NCBI GenBank assembly: GCA_037176885.1
Contig: JAWWNJ010000005.1
Span: 1,116,001-1,180,000 of the forward strand
Source of the DNA: Favolaschia claudopus
Lineage: Eukaryota; Basidiomycota; Agaricomycetes; Agaricales; Mycenaceae
Length of the DNA: 64,000 nt
Direction of reading: 5' to 3'
A program made the position numbers and the translations under genes. Positions 23,385 through 35,495 of the stretch are shown piece after piece (position 1 is the first letter of the stretch; each line of letters begins with the position of its first letter). The notes below the pieces were generated by a model. The model was not told the DNA's origin. It did no database searches and saw only the letters and a list, made by a program, of their open reading frames with translations.

Positions 23385-25581
23385 ATGACTATCACACCTC
23401 ATGAGATTGCCCACACAGAGCTGATTAGTGGACTGAGTCTTTCCTCGTTGGGTGATCGCGTTGTTTACTGTGTTGGCCCCGCATTCCATGCTAAAGACGC
23501 CCACAAGACGCAGGCGCTCTGGCTTGCAGATGTCGGGGTTGAGGAGAGCGCACGAAAGATTACTTCCGGGTCATTCAATGATCAAAACCCGAAATTCCAT
23601 CCAACATCTGGAGACGTATTTTTCCTATCCGACCGTCACAAGGCTGGGAACGAGGCTCAGGTGTTTCGACTCTCCGCGAAAGAATATGGAGGGGAACCAG
23701 AAGCGGTTACTTCGACGGATAACGTTCGCGGGGTATCGACTTTCGAAATCTCTCCCGACGGTCGATGGCTGGCATATGTTAGCGCTGACGAGCCAGAGGA
23801 CAAAGACGAGGAAGACAAAGAATCATATGTGATTGTCTGGCGAGGGCCAAAGAAGTTGGGACGTCTCCGACTCATTGATCTGAGTGGACACTGGCATTCT
23901 GGCAAGGAGTAAGCGTCACAGGATGTCGCTTTCGAACCTCACGAACGAATGATGCAGGCCTCGCGTCGTCGTATCCGTGGACGCACATGTGGAAAGCTTC
24001 ACTTGGTCCCCCGATAGCAGGCAGATTCTTTACCGCCTCGCAGACCGACCCGACATCGAAAGCGGAGGCTTCCCAGTTTCAGAACATGTCATTTCCGTCG
24101 ATGAAGATGACGGCAGACTTCAATTCAACTCCACGCATATTCTGACCCACAACCCTGTGCTTTCCGGCAAGAGTGTTTGGCCTCAGAAGCCGGGAAAGTT
24201 TTATTTCCTGCGCAACGAAGACTATGCGTCGGCTACTACGCTGTGGGCAAGCGAAGTTGCATCGAACGCGTCCGCTGTCAAAATAGGAGGATACGGGATC
24301 ACTGACGATGCTGCGCGGATCGTTGCTATTGGCTCTACGGTAGCAGTAGAGGTCGCCTGCGGCTTAGAGACTCGAATCGATATTCTTGACACTGGAAATT
24401 CCGACTCTTCCACGGCTTTCGAAACATCTGAAGATGCATTTTCTAGTTGGGATATTCGAGAGGTCAATGGAAAATATATCTTCGTTGCGGCTAGGAGCTC
24501 TGGCGTCACTGGAACACCAGAAAATGTTTGGTCTGGGTCGACAGCGGTTGGGACTAAGGGTGTTTTGTCTACCAAGCTCTCTTCTCACCACAAGTGGATG
24601 TCGGATAAGCTTCCGCTGTGTGTCCCGTTCTACTGGAGCATCGAGGATGGAACTGCACTTCAGGGCGTTGCAGCATATCCTCGCGGTCACTCGTTGAAGA
24701 ACTTACCCACAGTTGTTGTTCCGCATGGTGGACCTTACTCGTGAGTATCATGCAAATATTTTCTTTTCCTTTAGTTACATGTTCTTTGTCGTTCAGGAGG
24801 GACACAATAAACACACGTATAGGTCAAGTCGAACACTTTTTTGTCTTTGCTTTACAACTGACTCTATGTAGCTGCCAATTACCGCCAGTACCTCGCGTCG
24901 AATGGGTTTCTCGTGCTGAGCCCAAACTACCGCGGAAGCTCTGGTCGCGGAAACACATTTGCTCGAGCCGCTAGAGGAGGAATGGGCACACTTGACTATG
25001 CTGATGTCGAGTCCATGCTCGAAGCCGCTATCAAGCGTGGGTGGGTTGACCGAGAGAAAGTTGCCATTGCCGGCTGGAGTCAGGGAGGATTTCTGTCGGC
25101 ATGGGCATGCACGCGACCGAAGTCAATTTGGAAGACTGCCGTCATTGGCGCAGGGCCAACGGATTGGGGTAGTATGGCGATTTGTTCGGATATTCCGGCG
25201 GCGGAGGTAAGTGTTCATTGTCTGCAAATATTCCTCGAGACTGACTCTGCTCTATTTATGAAGATTGATCTTGCCGGCTCCGCGCCTTGGCATCCACGCT
25301 CCGCACAGCAGGTGCCTATGTACCTGAAGGGTTGCCCCATGGCAGACGTGAAGAACGTTAAAGTCCCGGTGCTCGTCATCCATGGCGAGAAGGACGCACG
25401 GGTTCCAGTCACTCAGGCGATAGGATTTATGCGTGGCCTGGCGCGAGAAGCAAACAAATCCGTGAGCGATTCGTCCACCCTTCTCATATATCCGCGAGAG
25501 GGCCATGGCTTCGAAGAACGAGCACATGTTGAGGACCAAATGACACGTGTCCTCGCACATATCGAGAAATATTTAGCCTAG
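23385..25581 (+). CDS. Prolyl-oligopeptidase-family serine peptidase (S9C, acylaminoacyl-peptidase-like)
   Basis: Intracellular or vacuolar alpha/beta-hydrolase peptidase of about 700 residues. The N-terminal two thirds is a beta-propeller with TolB-like blades (SPDGRWLAYVSADEP, FTWSPDSRQILYRLADRP). The C-terminal hydrolase domain starts at VVVPHGGPYSRDTINT, followed by YLASNGFLVLSPNYRGSSGRG. The catalytic Ser is in GWSQGG, the Asp in HGEKDARVP and the His in REGHGF. No signal peptide is present, which favours the acylaminoacyl-peptidase group over secreted dipeptidyl-peptidase V. Four introns are seen, including a small exon (about 24798-24823) between HGGPYS and the next block. The frame is continuous through all junctions, so the gene is probably functional. 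Confidence 0.9.
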
Positions 25582-26013
25582 GATATAACAACACTTACGC
25601 ACATGTGACGATTCGCCCGCGTCCGGCTCATGGCGTCTGACAAGAGCTTACAAGTCGATTATCCGCTGGCCAAAACAATCATCTCGCCATTCCAGTCAAA
25701 TTCTTTTGCCAACTTTCAATGGCAGCCTCCACAGCTAAAATCTTGTGTCTCTGTTCGAACTCCGTCCAAGCGTGAGCGCTGACGACACTCCCTTGCTAGG
25801 CTTCAATCCCTGGATTCGATTTCGATTATTTTCGTGCTTCGTGGAGGTCATCAGCGCACTAGCCTTGTATTACAATACGTAATGACTATGCGTACACAAC
25901 AATTGCCAATTGGTACACAAAACGATCGTCTGAATGCTCTAAACTAAACACCCCTATGCGCAAAAAAAAGTCACAAGTATTCTACTAGTAATGAGGTCTC
26001 AAGGTGACAACAA
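25582..26013. other. Convergent intergenic region
   Basis: Space between the 3' ends of the S9 peptidase and RTA1-like genes. AT-rich in part; no gene seen. Confidence 0.4.
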
Positions 26014-27453
26014 TTATACTCGGTTGTAAACCAGATTCACATTGCTCGACTGATCCTGCGGATATCCTCCGCGGACCTTTGACATGTTCATCGACTCCGC
26101 TTCACGATTGATCTTCAAGAACCGTGGTGGCCATACCACGCAGTACAGCGTCATGGCAATCCACAAAGGCAGGGCGTCAAAAAGGTAGAAGAAGGCTTCG
26201 TGGCGGGAGATGTATCCGGTAGGTCTGCATTGTCAGTTTAGCAGATAGTTTCAATGAGAAAGTTAAAAGAATAGTCGGACCCTTGAATGAATTCGGTCAA
26301 GCGGTAAATGGATCGGATCTGGATAACGGGAGCAAGGTTAGCGTCGAATCATACGAAGACGAGGTCAGGGACTCTTGAGAACTGACGAGAATGGCAACAC
26401 AGCTGAGACAGAGGGTGTAGTACAATATATGCCAATCGCCCACGAGATTGGAGGCAAACGGCGAGAAACCCTCGCTTCCAGTCGCATTCCATACTTGGGG
26501 AAAGCGCGATCTCCTAAATTGAGAGAGAGATTTAGATACAAACAGAACACAGAGAAAAACCAGGAAGAACGTACACGCGGAACCCGAAAACAATTATAAG
26601 CGTCGTGAACAGTCCAAAGGACACAAGCTGAAGAGCAAGACCAATGAGTACATTCTATACCCAATTGGTTCAGCAATGAATCTTGGCGAAAGGGAAACAA
26701 AGACGTACCTTAGTTCCAAGATGTACGGTGTCGATATTGCTACTCGTGGTCATGGAACCGCCAATGGCCTGAAGCAAAAACGTTCCGACGTCGCTCCAGA
26801 CGAATATCTTCGCAATGCGGGTAGGGGCAATCAACATGCATTGCTTTGAAACTTCAGGTCCGAACACGGTTGTTAGTCGTCCGAGAATGACGTAGTCGAT
26901 GGCGAGGAAAAGGCATGGCTGTAGTAGCATGCGGTGTAAGCATAGGTGGGACTGTTGTTGGGGACGACGAGGATGAAGAGCCTCACAGATAGAAGAATTA
27001 ACTGTCGAGCGACGAGGAGGAGAGATCAGCAGGGAAGTGAGACCCTGTGAATCCTAGCACTCACCAGCGTGGTAACAATATTGAGGACAAGTGAGGTTGG
27101 CGAGGAGTGAACCAATATCCGGACGGCAAACCCAGCGGCCATAGCTTTTCGACATCAGATCAGTAGTAAGAGCAGCGAGGTGGTAAACGCACCGGTCATG
27201 CCGATAGGCAAAGCAATCATGAATCGTTGGCCAATTCGGAACAACTCTGCGTCGGGCGAACAAGTCAGAACACCAAGTTAGACCGAAAACCAAGAAAACG
27301 CACGGAGCCAGTGGAATATCCCAGAAAATGCATAAAGTGCTAGTCCGACCAGGGCAGGCACAGCAGCGGGCACCAATAAAGCACTGCGAAATCGCCATGG
27401 ATCTACCAAACAACAAGCCTATTCGATTGGCGCTCACTTTGACTTGTCACCAT
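26014..27453 (-). CDS. RTA1-like lipid-translocating/resistance membrane protein
   Basis: Seven-helix plasma-membrane protein of the fungal RTA1/RSB1/RTM1 family, linked in yeasts to sterol-drug and sphingoid-base tolerance. Rebuilt across seven or so introns: it starts MVTSQNPWRFRSALLVPAA (intron 35 nt), with helix 1 in ALVGLALYAFSGIFHWL, then ELFRIGQRFMIALPIGM. The family core is PCLFLAIDYVILGRL, CMLIAPTRIAKIFVWSDVGTF and LQAIGGSM. Later helices follow, with GDWHILYYTLCLSCVAIL and PTGYISRHEAFFYLFDALPLW, and a polar cytosolic tail ending NVNLVYNRV. The RTA1 signature Asp (SDV) and the QAxGGG-like motif are kept as QAIGGS. It is divergent from UTP10 with 399 nt between start codons. Confidence 0.85.
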
Positions 27454-27852
27454 CTTCGGCGAGGACTGAAAGAAAGAAAGTAGAGAAAAAAAGGACGGAG
27501 AGAAGGGGGAAAATCATTGAGCGTTGGTTTATGCATCGGGCCCCCTTTTATGTCCACGCAGTAGCAGCTAGCTGGCCAAGGATGTTCGATAAAGGGCTGC
27601 GGATGCCGGAAAAAGTTCCGGTCGACATGCATGAGTACGAAACGGTTGGGGAAAGCCGTCGGTGTCAGCAACGTAGATTTATCTGTGATTTTGGACGCCA
27701 TTGAGCCGCAGAAGCTAGCGCCCCAAAGTGACCGGGATTTCCGCAGCCAGACAACCTCTTTCCTAATCGAGGTCCATGGACGAGTGTTATTGTGCCATGT
27801 TATGCCGTATTCTCTGATTGACAGCTGTCAAAACTTTTCGCCCTTGACGCCG
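27454..27852. promoter_or_regulatory. Bidirectional promoter region RTA1-like / UTP10
   Basis: 399 nt between divergent ATGs. The frame upstream of UTP10 is open but carries no conserved sequence, so the UTP10 start at the family-typical MVSSLAAQLA is preferred. No TATA box is evident. Confidence 0.45.
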
Positions 27853-30800
27853 ATGGTGTCGAGCTTAGCGGCTCAGCTAGCCAAGGGCGCGTCGCTCAAT
27901 ACCACCCTTCTCGTCGACAGATCTAGACGAAAGACTGCGGAATCCTATCTGTTTACTGGGCGGGAAGCGGACCAACATGATTTAGACTCGATCCACGCGC
28001 TTGGCGCCAACGGTTTTCTTCAGCTCACGTCGCTGAACAATGCTTTTCAAGACTTCGAAGAACCTTTGTTTTCAAGTGGTGCCCGGGAGACAGACCGAAT
28101 TCTTCTCGCTGAAGAGGCAATTGCGCAGCTTGACTTGGCAATTTCTGGTTTTCTCGCTCTCCTGGGTCCATATTTGATGGAAGCGCCGACAGGGAAAGTT
28201 TTAGAGTGGTTGGTACGACGCTTCAGGTGTGCTGGTATGCTTCTTCTACCGTATGATGTCTCACATGTATCAGGATCAATGAATTTAACGTGCAATCTTT
28301 ACTTGCTTTATTTTTGCCTTACCACGAATCGCCTCATTTTGCGAAAATGCTGTCGATTCTACATATTCAGTGAATTCAACATTTCTGCTCCAGCTCCAGC
28401 CTACTGATCGTTTTGAAGACCGAATTCTACTTGGAGTTTCCTGCTGCCATTCAAAGCCGCCGCACAAAACGTCCCCCGAGTCGCTCTAGTCACAGAAATG
28501 CTCAAAAATTCCGATGCGACTCGTTTCATTCTGGACCTTCTTCCGGCCGCAGTCAACAAAAAGACCTCTCATCGCACATTACTTGCCTTCAATGCTGCCA
28601 CAATACACGATTATCTTACCCGAATAAAAGCCCTCGACGAGGGGACACTTGCTCACCTGCTTCCGGCATTGCTAGAGCCCTTGCACCATCGTTCGGAGGT
28701 CACCAAGGACGCCATCGTATGGTTTTTGCGTATGCTGGATCATTTGAAGCTAACCGCTGCCCAGCTTGGCAGCTATATATTGCTTTCCGCATTGACTCAA
28801 ATTTGCCAGCTCACGGCCGCGGCGCTCAGGGCCATTATTGCTGCCATGGCTAGCTCTGCGCGTCGAGTTTCCACAACGCAATTTGTCAATGCTGTAATCT
28901 CAGTTTGCGAAGCGCAGGAACAACTGGACACGCTGACGGATGGAGCCGGCAAAAGCGTTTTGAAACTCTTGTAAGTTGGTAGTGGCTTCTCGAATCACCT
29001 AACCCTCACGTTTTCCTGGTGCAGGAATATCAAGCAAGAGCTACGTACGGCGGAAAAATGGAGAGGCATCGAAAAGTTTCTCTGCCCACTGCTGACGACT
29101 GTGTGTAAAAGGTATGACTGCGTTGTCGTTGCTGTGGAGTTCTCTCAACGATTTCAGAATGGACGACGAGGCTCCGGCTTTCCTCGAGTTCCTGGTCAAC
29201 TCACCCACTGCCCCTACAGCTGTCATCAAACACCTTGCACATCTCCTCGCTGTCAGGATGGTTTCGGGGGACAAAGACATACGTCTGCAGAACCTACTTG
29301 CATGCATCCAGCAAACGGCATCCCGATGTCGTGCAAGAGGTTGCGGATGATATAGCAGACTCGGACACACAAGAGAGTGTCAATGAGATACTCACGTCGT
29401 TGTCGCCTACCCAAGCATCATCAGATGATGCAGGCAGCGTCGTCGCCTCCATGGGTGCCGATGAGCGTGCGCGCGCCGTTGCTGTCAAGGACCTTCTCAA
29501 ACTCTGGGCTCGATCCAAGATGATCCTGTCGAATTGGTGAGCGCTTTGTTTCTTTGCAGGTGCATCAGTCTCATCTCAGTACAGCGATCCATACAAGCCG
29601 CGCTCATAGCCCGCATCCACGACACCAGTGCTATCGTTCTCAATACACTATACGCTGACCCTGCTCTGGCCCTGCCCGTCTTCCTCGCCGACCCGAAATC
29701 ATACTTGGACGGTCTGTCAACGACCCTCACCAGCAGCTCCAAGCCAAAGCGGAACATTCTCCGCTTACATCTTACCTTCCTTTTGGCGCACTTCTGTCCT
29801 GCGGCGACCCCAACTTCCACTGAAGACGTTTTTCACAAGATCCTCTTTCCGTTTTTACTGTTTTCGAAGGCGCGACAGCATAGTACTGACGTCGTCTGGG
29901 AGTTGATTTCGCAGCACCCCCCCGACACAATACGAGTTGCTCGCTGGGTGCGTGGATGCGTGGACGGCGGAGAAGGGAAACGGCCAAGCAAAGGAAGATG
30001 GAGAGGCAGACGCGACTGATCGAATGACGCAGCTCAATACCGCGATCACGGAGAAGTTGGCGGGTGAGTTGGCTACTGTTTTACTCAAGTAGTGCGCTGA
30101 TCTCTTGTTCGAGCAGAAAACATCGTTAAATCAGATCGCTACCCCAGTCACTTCAGCGATTTCATTCGCAAGGCGCACGAAATAGACCCCGCACGTTCGC
30201 ATTCTTGCTTACCTTGTCATACGGGGCGTCCTGAACAGAGTATCCGGCCACCGTCTGCTCGATGCGTGTGCCCAAGTCCTCGAGGCGATCAACCTCCAAC
30301 GTCTCCCCGACGTGGATATCCCGCAAACTCAGACCTTACCGGAGGTATGGTGTTCATGCGCCACCGCACTGACTATGGCTGATATATTTGCTGCGCTCAG
30401 TGTCTCGATGATTCACATCTCGACCGGATTGTTGTCCACAAACTCACGAGTAAGAGCACGACCCATTGGCTTCAAGTGTATTTCCTGTCGCGGGTCGCGT
30501 CCGTACCGTCCCCCGCCAGTCAAATACTTGACTGGTTCCAGGACGAGTCATCCGCGGTAAGCTCTAAGACCCCGTATGCAACCGTTAAATTTACGCTATT
30601 TAGGTTGACGAAAGAACGCTGTACGTTAAACTCATGCGCACCGTCTACAAGTTGGCGAACTCGTCGCCCACATCTATTGGGCTAACGGTCGGGCTCCTCG
30701 CCGAGCTGTTCCCGCATCTCAGAGACGATGCACTTGCCTTCCTCGCTGGAGTGTGGACAACCTCCCTTGATTCCGCTCCTGAACTATGTGTGATCGCCCT

Positions 30801-33800
30801 GCGGCACGCCGCTGCGTTTTTGGAAGCGCACAGCAAGGAGGCGGATGGTGTAGACTTCCAAACGATTCTTCCTGCCTTGATAATATGTTTGAAGAATGGT
30901 GACCGAGAAATCCGCATGGCCGCTCTAGACTGCATTGCGGTTCAGCGAATCATGGTCGAGCAGCGCTTTTCCGCCGTCTACGCCTTCGACGCGATCTATG
31001 GTGAAAGTGAAGGCGAGTTCAAACCACCTTTCCTTGATCTGGCTCGGCTAATCTCTTCTCATGTTCTTAGGCCAACTTCAATACCTTGCGCAAAATGATC
31101 TTGCACAGTATGTTACTGCAATCATGGACCATAGAGAACACTTCGCCCTCGACCCATCCTACGTCAAAGCGTTCCATGTCCAGCATCTGGGACGGGCTGC
31201 TATCGATAAGAGGACAAAGGACTCTGAGTACGCCGTGTACGCTCTAGAGTTACAACGGCTAATATGCAGTCTAGTTACAAACGCAACGTGCTATGCTGTC
31301 TTCTATCGCACGTCAATGTGCTCCACTTGATATCAGCTCAGATTGCGTTGCTCGATTGCCTCGAGGATGTATCTGATGCCTCGAAGTCCGAAATGCTTCA
31401 ACCTCTCCTACTCGCACTCAGTCGCGATCCCCAGTCTATTCAATCTGGTTCTTCTTCTACGGAACGGTTCGCCAGCCTGGTCGTAGCTTCGTTGGATTCC
31501 TCTATCACTTCTGCGTTGAACAATGCTACGAGTTCCCTTTGGGACACATTCTCCACCGTTATCAAGCGCTTCCTTGAACCAGGTACCGTGATCTTTGTCT
31601 TGGCTTCCATGGCTGAAGTGAGATTTGGAAGGTCCAAGCTCAGTCTGTAGGACAGTTCTTCTACAAAAATTAGAACAAGGGCTCTTCGCGGGTCTCAACA
31701 TAGATCGTAAGGTTCAACTGTGCAACTTATTGCTAGAGGCTGGTATCAAGGATGCCGATGTTGTACGTATATTTCTGGGTACATTGGCGTGAAACTGATG
31801 CCATTCTGCAGTATCTTTGCTCGAAGAAACTTCTTGCTATGGTCTTACACGATACTGCGCTTGCTGTTCGCCTTTTACTTGCTTCAAAACCCGAACCAAA
31901 TTCAAGTCCGAGGGCGAGCAAGCGTGCAAAGCTATCTGAGTATGTACCTTCGGGCAGATGAAGATTATTTCTGACCATAGGCAGAACATCCGACGATACT
32001 CTGCCTCGCCTGAGTCTTCTTGCGGAAGTCTTGGCAGGAATTCCATTGCCAGGTTCTCTCGATCTCGTCTCCCGACTACTGGAGACTCTCCATGATGTCG
32101 TTCAGTCGACGACTTCGGCAGACGTCGATATTAGCTACATTGAACAATCGCTGATGTCCGCTGTGGAACACTGTGCTGAGAAGATCACTGTTAGTTTTCT
32201 TCCCATGAAGATGGACCTGCATTGACAACTCTACAGGAGATTCCAAACCTCACGCCGAGTGCCATTCGCCTGGATATCCTTGTGGAACTGATTCGCGGTG
32301 AGTCGAAACGCTAGGTACCCGATAACTGAACTCTGAACCAGAGTCTTCAGTCGCGGACAATCCCCAAACATTCAATCAAGCGCTTTTGCTGATGGCTACC
32401 TTGGCTCGACTGGCTCCTGATTCCGTCCTGCACAATGTAATGCCCGTTTTTACCTTCATGGGATCCAATGTCTTCCACCGCGATGATTCCTACAGTTTCA
32501 AGGTCGTTCAAAAGGTATTTAATTTCATTTCAATATTTGCACCATATTTAACAGGCATCACAAGACGATCGACTGTATAGTTCCTGTTATGGTGTCCTCT
32601 CTCAAGAAAACGCATTCTACGCGTTCGGATCTCTATCTTGCTTCCCGAGAATTCATTCGGGTGTTTACGGATGCCCACAATCATATACCGCGTCACCGTC
32701 GCACAAGGTTCGTCCTGAGTGTTGCCGCTCTTCCTGGCCCCTGATTCATTTCGCTAGCTTCTTTGGCCACTTGGTTGATGTGTTGGGTCCAACGGATTTC
32801 CTTCCACCGCTGTGCATGCTTTTGATAGAGAAAATGGCCAATCGTATCGTGCGTCAGGGTCCAGACGCTCAAAGCTCACTGATCTTGCCCATCTCTGTGC
32901 TTCATCGACACCCTCCTGCTCTTCAAATCTTTGTAAGTTGTGTAATGAGATTCAGATTTTGATCTGAATTTTTCATTCTGTTCTAGACGTTGACGGAAGT
33001 CCTGCGTGAGGCTCAACGGCTGATAGCACGAGCAGCGGATCCTGAGATTCTGGAACCCTCCTTATTAGACACGTTACCGTGCGTGGTGAAAATCTTTGTT
33101 CGAGCTTTTGTATTGATGATTATTTAGCGACGAAGACCAGGCACAGTCCTTGCCTACTGCGTTCAGACGAAAGGCGCACGCTCTGGTTGTTTTCGTCGGT
33201 TCTGCTGCGAAAATGGTTACATCCTCGATGCCCCAGATCTCGATCCCGGATGATGGTACTACGAGCAGTCTGGTTTCATTACTGGTTGCGTTGGCCAATG
33301 ACCATAGCGACTCTTCCGATACTCGCCCCGAAGATATTTCCCAAGCAGCGCACGCCGCTTTAGCCAAAGCACTTCGCTGCATGCCGGTGACCGACTTCAT
33401 TGACGCCGTGCTTTTCATCCTGCGCTCAAGTGATTCGAGAGTACGTCTGGGTGCTTTTCATTTTTGCATGTTCCAATGGATTGCAGGCGCAAGGTGGAGC
33501 TCTGGATCTTCTAGGGGAACGGTTAGGCGATGTAGCAAGCCCAACGCGACAAAGGATAACGCCCCGTATCAACGCATGCTTGGAAGAGATGCAAAGGCTT
33601 CTGGTCTTGCACTCAGATGGTCCCCTGGTTGCCTCCTGTTACAAAGCTCTGCAAGCCATTGCTTCTACCATGGGCCCTGGAGAAGAAGGTTCACTGACTG
33701 AGATGGTACCCCCCATCTTGACGACGGTTCGCGGCAGGAAGATGGCTTTACCTGCAATGGCAGCGCTTGCGCCCCTATCGTCTGTTCTCTGTTTCTTGTG

Positions 33801-35359
33801 GTATACACCGTCGCTGATCTTCAAATTGCAGGGTCAAGCTAGGGCCACGTATCATCCCGTTCTTCCGGGATATCGTGACCCAGTGCGTCGCTTTACTTCA
33901 AGATGGCCTTTCAGGCAAGTTTCGAAATTGGGCGTGCTTTGAATGCGTCTAAATCCGGGTCTAGCAGTAGCCACAGAAGCCCTGAATGTCCTCCACGGCT
34001 TGCTGACTTCGATCCCGACTTTCTGGGGTCCCGCAGAGCTCACCCAAGTTTTAAAGCTTTGTGTCGACCACCGTACCTCTTCACAAACACCGTTGACAGG
34101 CTTGATGAAGATGGTTTCGAAACGTGCTCCTACGGCCACGATCATCTCCGCCCTCACCGATTTATGGCCTTCACTCCAGGAGTCGCCTCATACGGTGAAG
34201 TCTCTCATGAAGTTGATTATGCTTGCGCGCTGACTCGGTCGAATGTAGGAGCGTCTGGTCCGGTACTTCGAGCTCCTCAGACGTTGTTTGAGAGGCGGAT
34301 CACGCCCTGCGGTTCAAGAGAGCACTCGTTCCTTGTTCAATATTTTCCTCGAAGCATTTGCTTTCAAAGAGATCGCAGAGCCCGGGAGCGAGGTGAATAC
34401 ATTGTGAAGCTTCATGCCGTCCTTCTTAATTGCTGTCAGGCCGAAACTGAAACGATAGCGGCCTTCATCGAACTCGTTGTCAAACTAAACGAAGCCTCAT
34501 TCCGACCTCTCTTCCGCAGACTACACGATTGGGCGTTTGCGAATGAAGCATGTGAGCAGTACCGCCTAACTTCCACGCGTAGAGCAGAGCTGACTCCCAC
34601 CCGAAGCGATCGACCTCGCAAGAAAAATAACATTCTGTAATGTTTACGCGGCACTTCTAGATTATTTTAAGGTACGGCGATATACTCAATGCTGGAATGC
34701 TACTCACCTTCTTCCAGGGTTTGATGAACCCGTACATGTACTTCCTCATGCAACCATTTGTGTCGGTACTGAATGACTACAACGCGGGGACGGTGAACGA
34801 CTCAACATTCTGGACGGGTGTTCTGGACATCCTGTCGAAAAGCCTGATGTCAGACGACGGTGGTATGCGCCAACATTCTTTACTTGATTACACAACTAAG
34901 GTTGCGAGCAGCGTTTTGGCGTGACGATAAGCTTCGCGCTGTCGCTCCGGCGCTTGTGCAGCAGGTCGCGGTTTGCGTGCGATTAGACCACAGCCCAGAA
35001 AGCAAAGCACTCGTAACGGACTGTTTGGTAGCGCTAACTGATAGCGCGACCGACGACACCCTGCTCAAGAAACTGAATCTTGACCTGTTGATGCATACGC
35101 GTTCGGATGAGGCGCGTTTGCGAGTCTTTGCGCTCGCGTGTGCGACCGCCCTCTGGGAAGCGCACGGTGGCAAGCTTCTTCGTACGTGTTCTCCGTTCCT
35201 TTGGCGCCCACACTTCTCATCAAACTCGCAGCCTTTGCTTCCGAGACGACAACCTTCATTGCGGAATGTAGCGAAGACGAACATGACATGGTAATAACAG
35301 AGTCTCTGCGACTGAAAAATGCGTTGGAGAGAGTAGCTGGAAACATAACTGGGTTGTAG
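27853..35359 (+). CDS. UTP10: U3 snoRNP protein UTP10 (HEATR1)
   Basis: Very large HEAT-repeat component of the small-subunit processome (t-UTP/UTP-A subcomplex), needed for rDNA transcription and 18S pre-rRNA processing in the nucleolus. The N-terminus MVSSLAAQLAKGASLNTTLL, then VDRSRRKTAESYLFTGREA, LEWLVRRFRINEFNV and LPYHESPHFAKMLSILHI, is diagnostic. The middle consists of helical repeats spread over some 30 short exons (for example FKAAAQNVPRVALVTEML, DATRFILDLLPAAVNKK and TDFIDAVLFILRSSDSRVR). The C-terminus shows DTLLKKLNLDLLMHTRSDEARLR, a typical end region, and stops ...NALERVAGNITGL. I checked several junctions, which keep frame, but not all. It is the longest gene in the window and lies tail to tail with the kinase gene, 136 nt apart. 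Confidence 0.9.
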
Positions 35360-35495
35360 CAGAGATGGTGTGCACATGCTGTAGCGAGATGGTGTATATA
35401 TGCAGGTACTAAATAGATAAATGAAGAAATTAATCCTGTCCGGGTATGCAAGCAGATAATACCATTAGATGGGCGAGTTAGAAAATCGAAAGTCG